Origin: an uncultured Ruminococcus sp.
Lineage (GTDB): Bacteria; Bacillota_A; Clostridia; Oscillospirales; Ruminococcaceae
NCBI GenBank assembly: GCA_946629405.1
Contig: CAMOXW010000042.1
Location: forward strand, 1-6,440
DNA length: 6,440 nt
Reading direction: 5' to 3'
The notes beneath the pieces were generated by a model, which did no database searches, was not told where the DNA came from, and saw only the letters and a program-made list of their open reading frames with translations. Below, one piece after another: positions 1 to 4,197 of the stretch. How positions within the stretch are numbered: the stretch's first letter is position 1; each line of letters opens with the position of its first letter. The translations under genes and the position numbers were made by a program.

Positions 1-296
1 CAGGTTCTACAACAATCCTTCCAGCTGGTGTTAGGGGTGCAAACGTAACTAAGGAAGGCATCAACGCTGCTATGAAGGCTGCTCCTTCTGAGTCCTTCGG
101 TTAGAACGAGGATCAGATGGCTTCTTCTGACGTTATCGGCATGAGATTCGGTTCACTCTTCGATGCTACTCAGACAATGGTTGCTAAGATCGCTGACGAT
201 CTCTATGAGGTTCAGGTTGTTTCATGGTACGACAACGAGAATTCTTACACATCTCAGATGGTAAGAACTATCAAGTACTTCGCTGAGCTCGGCTAA
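1..296 (+). CDS. gap: Glyceraldehyde-3-phosphate dehydrogenase, C-terminal fragment with an internal TAG
   Basis: This is the 3' end of a GAPDH gene, the NAD-dependent glycolytic enzyme that converts glyceraldehyde-3-phosphate to 1,3-bisphosphoglycerate in the cytoplasm. The frame begins at base 3 (bases 1-2 end a preceding codon) and closes with TAA at 294-296. Seen directly are the catalytic-domain end motifs [11 protein letters not shown] and [11 protein letters not shown], then [20 protein letters not shown] near the C-terminus is a GAPDH hallmark. The 5' part of the gene lies outside the window. Codon choice is strongly biased (GCT, GGT, AAG, TTC), as in highly expressed genes. Oddity: codon 102-104 is TAG inside ESFG-stop-NEDQ, where GAPDHs normally have Tyr (GYTED/GYNED). 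Several residues between 30 and 125 also look unlike the family, so this is a sequence error near a contig end or a decayed copy. The family call is very secure; whether the protein is intact is not. Confidence 0.9.
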
Positions 297-317
297 TTCC
301 ATCAGACGGACAAGTTT

Positions 318-348
318 AAAGGACGTTCCTTCGGGAACGTCCTTTTTT
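318..348 (+). terminator. Rho-independent terminator of gap
   Basis: A perfect 9-bp stem, GGACGTTCC (321-329) with GGAACGTCC (334-342), is closed by the very stable cUUCGg tetraloop. It is extended by AAA/TTT pairs and followed by a run of six T (343-348). It starts 22 bases after the gap stop codon and faces the convergent minus-strand terminator at 382-422. Confidence 0.93.
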
Positions 349-381
349 CGTTCTTTTCACTTTGCTGCGGTATTATTTCCT

Positions 382-422
382 AAAGAAAAATCACCGGCGC
401 TCCACCCCATAGAACGCCGGTG
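382..422 (-). terminator. Rho-independent terminator of the DUF1836/SPFH unit
   Basis: Read on the minus strand, an 8-bp perfect stem CACCGGCG (415-422) / CGCCGGTG (392-399) with a 15-base loop is followed by ATTTTTCTTT (391 down to 382). It lies 35 bases beyond the stop codon of the SPFH gene and is oriented to end the leftward transcription unit. Confidence 0.87.
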
Positions 423-456
423 CAATGATTTTTCAATTCCCTATATTGCAGATGAG

Positions 457-1353
457 TTATTCGCCCTGAGACGAAGTCTGAGAAGATGTATCGTCGATCG
501 GTACATTTATCAGAAAACCGCCGTCGCTGCCAACTACCTTAGGCATTACGCCGTTCCACCTCTGGAGCTGCTCATAAGCTATAACCTTATCAGTAAGCGA
601 GTCATTCAGGAGCTTGTTTGCATCCGCCTGAGCCTGCGCCTGTGCAAGTATAGCCTTCGCGTCAGCCTCGGCTGCGATGACCTTCTTGTCTGCGTCAGTC
701 TGAGCGATTATACGAACCTGCTTCTGCTCTGTCTCTGTTTTAAGAAGATTCTGCTCAGCTACCTGCTTTGCCTCGATAGCGTTGTTGAACTCATCCGAGA
801 AATCAAAGTTCACGATGTTGAACTTCTCTATGTAAATGCCGTAATCATTGAGCTTTACGTCAAGTGCTGCCTTTACCTCGTCGCCGACTGACTGGCGCTC
901 TGTGATGAGCTCCTCAGCGGTATACTTTGCTGTGGCAGACTTCATACACTCCTGAACTACAGGTGCAATAAGAACAGTCTTGTAATCATTTCCAACATCC
1001 TCATACATATTTGCCGAATCAGCCGAAATAAGCCTGTAGTTTACCGCAATATTGCTGCTTACGGTCTGGAGGTCCTTCGACACCGCCGATGCGGGAGTCT
1101 CATAGACCTGTATCTTGTTGGACATTATCTCTACCTGCTGGATGAACGGTATTTTGAAGTGAAAACCTGAGTCATACGAATTCTTCGATACCTCACCGAG
1201 CGTGAGCACCACGCCGGTATTACCTGCGGGAACTATCGTGAATGAATTTGCAGCGACGATTATTGCCGCAAGTCCTGCGATTATCCACTTCAAGCCCTTG
1301 AATCCCGGCTTTGCAGCCTCATTATTTCTTATGTCCCTGATGTTTACTGGCAT
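457..1353 (-). CDS. SPFH/Band 7 (prohibitin-like) membrane protein
   Basis: A 298-residue protein of the SPFH (stomatin/prohibitin/flotillin/HflKC) superfamily, which forms membrane-anchored oligomers that scaffold membrane domains or modulate membrane proteases. Residues 1-20 are polar. Residues about 22-38 form one hydrophobic anchor (LKWIIAGLAAIIVAA). The SPFH domain follows, starting with VPAGNTGVVLTLGEV (41-55) and GFHFKIPFIQQVEIM (63-77), and continuing to YTAEELITERQSV (144-156) and FNIVNFDFSDEF (178-189). From about 192 to 255 there is an Ala/Gln/Glu/Lys-rich stretch expected to form the prohibitin-type coiled coil (EAKQVAEQNLLKTE, ADAKAILAQAQAQAD). The short Ser/Gln-rich tail ends SSQGE. 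An AGGAGG ribosome site sits 7 bases before ATG. It is the last gene of the minus-strand unit, 14 bases after the small membrane protein. The family call is firm; the cellular partner is unknown. Confidence 0.94.
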   Translation of the reverse strand: MPVNIRDIRNNEAAKPGFKGLKWIIAGLAAIIVAANSFTIVPAGNTGVVLTLGEVSKNSYDSGFHFKIPFIQQVEIMSNKIQVYETPASAVSKDLQTVSSNIAVNYRLISADSANMYEDVGNDYKTVLIAPVVQECMKSATAKYTAEELITERQSVGDEVKAALDVKLNDYGIYIEKFNIVNFDFSDEFNNAIEAKQVAEQNLLKTETEQKQVRIIAQTDADKKVIAAEADAKAILAQAQAQADANKLLNDSLTDKVIAYEQLQRWNGVMPKVVGSDGGFLINVPIDDTSSQTSSQGE

Positions 1354-1367
1354 ATCAATTCCTCCTT

Positions 1368-1571
1368 TTACAGAACCTCGTCTGTATTTTCTTCATTACC
1401 TTTTTTCTTTTCCTTTTTTGAACCATCGAACAGTGAGTCCGGCAGAAAATCTCCAATCAGCTCACATCCGTCATAGTCAAGCAGAATTGCAAGCCCGATT
1501 ATAACTCCGCCGAACAGCAGAAAAGCCAGTATCTTTAATACCTTCGGCAGTTTTCGCTTCTTTTCTTCCAT
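1368..1571 (-). CDS. Small single-pass membrane protein (67 aa), unknown function
   Basis: I do not recognise a family. The product begins with a basic segment (MEEKKRKLPK) and has one hydrophobic helix at about residues 11-31 (VLKILAFLLFGGVIIGLAILL). A short acidic region DYDGCELIGDFLPD follows, then a highly charged tail (KKEKKKGNEENTDEVL). The positive-inside rule favours a cytoplasmic N-terminus, although the tail is also Lys-rich. Start choice: an in-frame ATG lies five codons upstream at 1584-1586, but its G belongs to the GGAGG motif (1580-1584). That motif is spaced 8 bases from the ATG at 1569-1571, so the downstream ATG is the probable start; the longer form would be 72 residues. 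The stop lies 14 bases before the SPFH start, which suggests cotranscription and possibly joint function at the membrane. Confidence 0.72.
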   Translation of the reverse strand: MEEKKRKLPKVLKILAFLLFGGVIIGLAILLDYDGCELIGDFLPDSLFDGSKKEKKKGNEENTDEVL

Positions 1572-1595
1572 ACCTTTAACCTCCATTATCCATGA

Positions 1596-1670
1596 GAACA
1601 GCGCAAGAAAGCCTCATATACCAACCAATGAACACTTTTCCTACTTTCCGAGGCTTCCCTTACGCTGTTC
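1596..1670 (-). repeat. Long imperfect inverted repeat between DUF1836 and the small membrane gene
   Basis: The arms at 1596-1615 and 1650-1670 match over about 20 bp: 8 bp perfect (GAACAGCG), one G-U position, 3 bp, a small 3/2 internal loop and 6 bp (AGCCTC). The loop is 34 bases and contains the TAG stop of the DUF1836 gene (1641-1643). The imperfect position is a U-G wobble in minus-strand RNA but an A-C mismatch in plus-strand RNA, so the structure favours the sense transcript of this operon. No T-run follows on the minus strand, so it is not a standard terminator. It ends 11 bases before the ribosome site of the next gene. Confidence 0.65.
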
Positions 1671-2228
1671 TTCGAGAACTCCTGTCAGTACTTCCTCCAT
1701 TTCCCTTTTCAAAAAACCGCTCCTGTATCCCATGACCATGACGAACATTGCCTTCCGGAGCTTCTCAGCATTGGCGATATCGTCAGCGTGTGACTGTATC
1801 TCATCGTCAATAAGCTGCTGTATCATGCCGGAGCCGAATGCGCCTGAATCCTCCGCAGTAAAAATTATCCTGCAAAGTATATTATACAAGTGGACATCCG
1901 CGATAATATCATCGGACGTATCCTCAACGTCACCGTTAACGTAAGCCATGAGTCTTGCGATATCATCAAGCTTCATAGCGTCCCTGAGCATATTTATAAG
2001 TAATATCCTGAGTATCTGCTTCTCAGAGTACTTCTTTCCGGATGTCGCTGAGACCCATCCGCGTTTTATCCAGTTCTGAATGGTGGTTCCCTCCAGCCCT
2101 GTAAGTTTCGAGAGCTGCGAGAGCGTAAGTCCGCCGGTAGCCTCAAGTACAGGGGCTATCACGGAAAAAGCCGATATCCTTGCCTGTTCAGAATAGTTCA
2201 AGGTAGTTCCGGGTACGTTCCGATTCAT
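1641..2228 (-). CDS. DUF1836 family putative transcriptional regulator
   Basis: A 195-residue soluble protein that matches the DUF1836 family of Firmicutes as I recall it. The N-terminal helix-turn-helix is MerR-like: LTLSQLSKLTGLEGTTIQNW (34-53), then a short wing IKRGWVSATSGKKYSEKQ (54-71). The family's conserved core RILLINMLRDAMKLDDIARL (74-93) leads to AYVNGDVEDTSDDII (95-109). The C-terminal half is helical with no membrane segment. DNA binding is inferred from the fold; the target is unknown. The start is supported by GAGGAG 9 bases upstream of ATG and by a near-consensus promoter at 2259-2287. It is the first gene of the leftward unit, followed after a 69-base gap (which contains a hairpin) by the small membrane protein and the SPFH gene. 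It may regulate its own unit. Confidence 0.9.
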   Translation of the reverse strand: MNRNVPGTTLNYSEQARISAFSVIAPVLEATGGLTLSQLSKLTGLEGTTIQNWIKRGWVSATSGKKYSEKQILRILLINMLRDAMKLDDIARLMAYVNGDVEDTSDDIIADVHLYNILCRIIFTAEDSGAFGSGMIQQLIDDEIQSHADDIANAEKLRKAMFVMVMGYRSGFLKREMEEVLTGVLEEQRKGSLGK

Positions 2229-2258
2229 TGTCTTCGGCTCCTCTCATGTGATGATATG

Positions 2259-2287
2259 ATTATATCACAGGTTCGTTTGAACCGCAA
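2259..2287 (-). promoter_or_regulatory. Sigma-A type promoter of the DUF1836/SPFH unit
   Basis: On the minus strand: -35 TTGCGG (2282-2287), 17-base spacer, -10 TATAAT (2259-2264). The predicted start of transcription is near 2252, giving a short leader that includes the GAGGAG ribosome site. The -10 is perfect and the -35 keeps the TTG. Confidence 0.8.
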
Positions 2288-2448
2288 CCATTGTTTTTCA
2301 GCGTTTTAGACCTGATTTAATATTTTTTTGTAAAATATCATCAAAATCCTTGTGTAAACACATTATTTATCCTTTTTTCGCCATTATTTGTCTTCCGGCA
2401 TTAAATTCCCTTCCTCCGGCATATACATTATCAAAAGAGGTGATTTTT

Positions 2449-2724
2449 ATGAAGGTTCAGCCGGAAGACCGCGCCGTAGTCCTCGGACGCTATATTCTCG
2501 AGAATAAAGCTACTGTCCGCGCGGCTGCAAAAAAATTCGGAATAAGCAAAAGTACAGTACATAAGGACGTCAGCGAGAGACTTCGCAGCGAGGACCCTGT
2601 CCTCTGTGCGCAGGTTCGGAACATTCTCGAAACAAACAAACTCGAGCGCCACATCCGCGGCGGTCTTGCTACAAAGGAAAAATATGCTAAAATTGCTGAA
2701 AAACGCCAGATAAGCAATAAATGA
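2449..2724 (+). CDS. spoIIID: Stage III sporulation transcriptional regulator SpoIIID
   Basis: A 91-residue DNA-binding protein that closely follows the SpoIIID family, the mother-cell regulator that adjusts the sigma-E and sigma-K regulons during endospore formation. The characteristic order is visible: RAVVLGRYILENKATVRAAA (8-27), helix-turn-helix with KKFGISKSTVHKDVSERL (28-45), then the basic C-terminal helix segment ERHIRGGLATKEKYAK (65-80), which matches the RHLRGGEATKLKYK motif of the Bacillus protein. Length fits the family (about 90 residues). The start is the ATG preceded by AAGAGGTGA, 5 bases upstream; a longer reading from a TTG at 2350 has no ribosome site and adds residues foreign to the family. 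It stands alone between its promoter region and a terminator. I could not assign a convincing sigma-E promoter. Its presence says the host is, or recently was, a spore former. Confidence 0.95.
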   Translation: MKVQPEDRAVVLGRYILENKATVRAAAKKFGISKSTVHKDVSERLRSEDPVLCAQVRNILETNKLERHIRGGLATKEKYAKIAEKRQISNK

Positions 2725-2730
2725 AACAAC

Positions 2731-2766
2731 AAAAAGCAGTCCTGAGAGCAGGACTGCTTTGTTCTT
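2731..2766 (+). terminator. Terminator of spoIIID, apparently bidirectional
   Basis: A perfect 11-bp stem AAAGCAGTCCT (2733-2743) / AGGACTGCTTT (2750-2760) with a 6-base GAGAGC loop starts 8 bases after the spoIIID stop. The plus-strand tail is TTTGTTCTTT. Read on the minus strand, the same hairpin is followed by TTTTTGTTGTTTC, an even better U-rich tail, so it could also stop leftward transcription arriving from 3135. Confidence 0.88.
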
Positions 2767-2862
2767 TATACAGGCAGACCAATCTGAAAACCTTGCAAAG
2801 AAAATGACGCAGATAAGCCGATTATACGCACATATCTTATAATGATTGCGAGGTTCGATGAT

Positions 2863-3138
2863 ATGATGATCGATGCACTTTACAACTACCGCCAGGGCGA
2901 TATTCACTCCGCTGAGTTCTCGGACGAGTTTAACGCTCTCTGTATCCCGTTCGAGGAGTCGCTGACCGAAGCCCAGTTCAACACCTTCCACAAGCTCCTC
3001 GACTGCGTGGGCCAAACGGCAGGCATATCCTGCCCGAAAAATAGCTGTTATATCTTGAAGCAAAGCCCCGAAACAACGCTCACGCATTTTTTATCTTTTA
3101 CGCAAGATCAAGGTTTTTGTGCATGGTATCACCCTTGA
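2863..3138 (+). CDS. Small hypothetical protein, possibly a truncated DUF6809-like gene
   Basis: About 91 residues, doubtful. The first part (MMIDALYNYRQGDIHSAEFS, then DEFNALCIPFEESLTEAQFN, then TFHKLLDCVGQ) reads like a real helical protein. It uses the C/G-ending codons seen in the carbonic anhydrase gene, and its plan (ALY..G near the start, then an acidic helix with LTEAQ..F) recalls the small DUF6809 proteins of Clostridia; this is inference. After about residue 45 (base 3010) the sequence becomes AT-rich and unlike that family, ending FCAWYHP across the divergent promoter region, so the true C-terminus may be lost. Start: ATG 2863 (or 2866) has GAGG 9 bases upstream. ATG 2842 in the same frame overlaps a TATAAT at 2838-2843 and has no ribosome site. 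No terminator follows it. It could be a gene remnant. Confidence 0.4.
   Translation: MMIDALYNYRQGDIHSAEFSDEFNALCIPFEESLTEAQFNTFHKLLDCVGQTAGISCPKNSCYILKQSPETTLTHFLSFTQDQGFCAWYHP
3098..3124 (-). other. Eight-codon minus-strand ORF with good start signals (MHKNLDLA)
   Basis: On the minus strand, TATAAT (3141-3146) is followed by AAGGGTGAT, a 3-base gap and ATG, but the frame stops with TAA after eight codons. It could be a leader peptide or the surviving 5' end of a gene lost by deletion. The predicted RNA start (about 3134) lies at the edge of the ribosome-site sequence, which weakens the case for efficient translation. No good candidate gene follows on this strand; the open frame from 3087 leftward reads as an antisense shadow. 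Confidence 0.22.
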
Positions 3139-3140
3139 CC

Positions 3141-3169
3141 ATTATACCAAAAAGCGGAGTACAAGTCAA
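3141..3169 (-). promoter_or_regulatory. Leftward sigma-A type promoter of the divergent pair
   Basis: On the minus strand: -35 TTGACT (3164-3169), 17-base spacer, -10 TATAAT (3141-3146); predicted RNA start near 3134. It has the same -35, spacing and -10 as the rightward promoter at 3177-3205, and the two -35 boxes are only 7 bases apart. No recognisable gene lies downstream; the nearest minus-strand stop signal is the hairpin at 2733-2760. Confidence 0.72.
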
Positions 3170-3176
3170 TCACACG

Positions 3177-3205
3177 TTGACTTTTCAGACGGCGGGATGT
3201 ATAAT
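3177..3205 (+). promoter_or_regulatory. Rightward sigma-A type promoter of the carbonic anhydrase unit
   Basis: -35 TTGACT (3177-3182), 17-base spacer, -10 TATAAT (3200-3205); predicted RNA start near 3212. This leaves a leader of about 128 bases before the carbonic anhydrase ATG at 3340. The leader contains an 8-bp inverted repeat, TACAAATC (3216-3223) and GATTTGTA (3299-3306), which could fold it into one long loop ending about 20 bases before the ribosome site. I do not recognise a known riboswitch. Confidence 0.85.
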
Positions 3206-3339
3206 AAATTCAGAAATACAAATCGGGCTTTGACTGTGAAAGATCAAATGTCAGCACAAATTGAACTTTTACCGTTCTGTGATGAGACGGCAAATTCTGA
3301 TTTGTAATACTATGCTCAATTCGCAAAGGGAGGAATAAT

Positions 3340-3912
3340 ATGACGCTTGAATACAAGGTCAGCGCCGGCGAGGCGCTGCAAAGACTGAAGGACGGGAACG
3401 AGAAATACCTCGCTGCGAAAACCGGCTGCGGCGACATCTCCCCGGAGATAAGAGCCCGCACCTGCGAGCAGGGGCAGCAGCCCTACGCAGTTATCGTCAC
3501 CTGCTCGGATTCGAGGGTGATACCCGAAAGCATTTTCAGCGCGGGCATCGGTGACCTGTTCGTCATCCGTGTGGCAGGGAACGTCATCGACGATCATCAG
3601 CTGGGGTCTATCGAATATGCGGCAGAGCATCTGGGTATAAGGCTGGTCGCCGTCCTCGGGCACGATCACTGCGGAGCCGTTGACGCGGCGATCAACCACG
3701 ATCCCGAGGGCTACATCAAGTTCATCACCGACGAGATAAAGACCGCAATAGGCGACGAGCAGGACGACTACAAGGCTTGCTGTCTCAACGTGCGCCACAG
3801 CGTCGAGCAGATCGAGCAGAGCTTTGAGATACACCGCGAGGAAGAACACGGCCTGCGCGTTATCGGCGCTCTTTACCGCCTCGCTGACGGGAAAGTGGAG
3901 TTTGAGATATGA
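3340..3912 (+). CDS. Beta-class carbonic anhydrase
   Basis: A 190-residue beta-carbonic anhydrase, a cytoplasmic zinc enzyme for the reversible hydration of CO2 to bicarbonate, supplying carboxylations and pH balance. All family signatures are present: CSDSRV (Cys55 zinc ligand; Asp57-Arg59 dyad), GDLFVIRVAGNV (71-82), GSIEYAAEHLG (89-99) and GHDHCGAV (107-114), giving the second and third zinc ligands His108 and Cys111. The C-terminal GALYRLADGKVEFE fits the usual GALYD..TGKV end. There is no signal peptide, and the length is normal for the compact bacterial type. GGGAGG lies 6 bases before ATG. GC-rich third positions contrast with the neighbouring spoIIID and SPFH genes. The stop TGA overlaps the ATG of the next small ORF (ATGA, 3909-3912), indicating translational coupling. 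It is transcribed from 3177-3205. Confidence 0.96.
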   Translation: MTLEYKVSAGEALQRLKDGNEKYLAAKTGCGDISPEIRARTCEQGQQPYAVIVTCSDSRVIPESIFSAGIGDLFVIRVAGNVIDDHQLGSIEYAAEHLGIRLVAVLGHDHCGAVDAAINHDPEGYIKFITDEIKTAIGDEQDDYKACCLNVRHSVEQIEQSFEIHREEEHGLRVIGALYRLADGKVEFEI

Positions 3913-4082
3913 AAAAGCTCATCGCCGAAGCCGTCCTCGCATTGTCAGCGGGCGTGATATACAAAAAGCTCCGCAGCAGACAGAAATTCTCCTACCCCGA
4001 AGAATGGCAGGAAGACGATCTGCCGGAGAACAAGAGAATCTCAAAAAACGGATCGTGTTATATATTCATACAGCTTAATTGA
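3909..4082 (+). CDS. Small protein (57 aa) overlapping the carbonic anhydrase gene
   Basis: A short ORF whose ATG shares bases with the carbonic anhydrase stop codon (ATGA). The product starts MKKLIAEAVLALSAGVIYKK: two lysines, a hydrophobic stretch of about 14 residues (4-17), then a basic turn KKLRSRQK. A polar acidic part YPEEWQEDDLPENK follows, and the tail ends YIFIQLN. The hydrophobic part is short for a full transmembrane helix, but it could be an anchor or an uncleaved signal. Third positions are rich in G/C through about base 4040 (GCC GTC CTC, CTG CCG GAG AAC AAG), matching the upstream gene and supporting real coding. There is no separate ribosome site beyond purine-rich sequence inside the upstream gene, as expected with stop-start coupling. 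I do not recognise a family; a role linked to the carbonic anhydrase is inference from the overlap alone. Confidence 0.62.
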   Translation: MKKLIAEAVLALSAGVIYKKLRSRQKFSYPEEWQEDDLPENKRISKNGSCYIFIQLN

Positions 4083-4112
4083 AATCAATAATCAGAAATA
4101 TTTTGTGAACAC

Positions 4113-4141
4113 TTGAAAAGCCAACTTGATTATGGTATAAT
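4113..4141 (+). promoter_or_regulatory. Sigma-A promoter of the LRR protein gene
   Basis: -35 TTGAAA (4113-4118), 17-base spacer, -10 TATAAT (4136-4141) with an extended TG motif (TGG directly before the -10). The predicted RNA start is near 4148, giving a leader of about 50 bases ending in AAGGAGGAG before ATG 4198. I see no terminator between the carbonic anhydrase unit and this promoter, so read-through is possible. Confidence 0.87.
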
Positions 4142-4197
4142 ACAATAAACGTATTGAACTGTTAAAATATACTGCATAATTATAAAGGAGGAGAAGT

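Noticed and set aside
102..104. TAG in gap as pyrrolysine or other recoding
   Set aside because: No supporting element is visible, the position is a normal Tyr, and TAG also ends the DUF1836 gene as an ordinary stop in this window.
2422..2429. TATACATT as a sigma-E -10 box for spoIIID
   Set aside because: Similar to the CATACANT consensus, but no matching -35 at the right distance, and the RNA would start inside the ribosome site.
2350..2448. N-terminal extension of SpoIIID from a TTG codon
   Set aside because: No ribosome site, and the extra residues are unlike the family; ATG 2449 has AAGAGGTGA at good spacing.
2838..2843. TATAAT upstream of the small ORF as its promoter
   Set aside because: No -35-like hexamer at 16-18 bases upstream and no TG extension; too weak to annotate.
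2431..3087. Long minus-strand open frame (218 codons) across spoIIID and the following ORF
   Set aside because: It runs antisense through the whole of spoIIID and its terminator, has no ribosome site at its ATG, and looks like the complement of GC3-biased plus-strand codons.
3230..3235. Third TTGACT as another promoter -35
   Set aside because: The bases 17 downstream (AGCACA) do not resemble a -10 box.
3316..3849. Minus-strand open frame of 177 codons
   Set aside because: Antisense shadow of the carbonic anhydrase, whose plus-strand zinc-binding motifs are unmistakable.
3824..4078. Plus-strand ORF of 84 codons overlapping the end of the carbonic anhydrase
   Set aside because: Wrong frame and Arg/Ser-rich. 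The 57-codon ORF from 3909 fits codon bias and stop-start overlap better.
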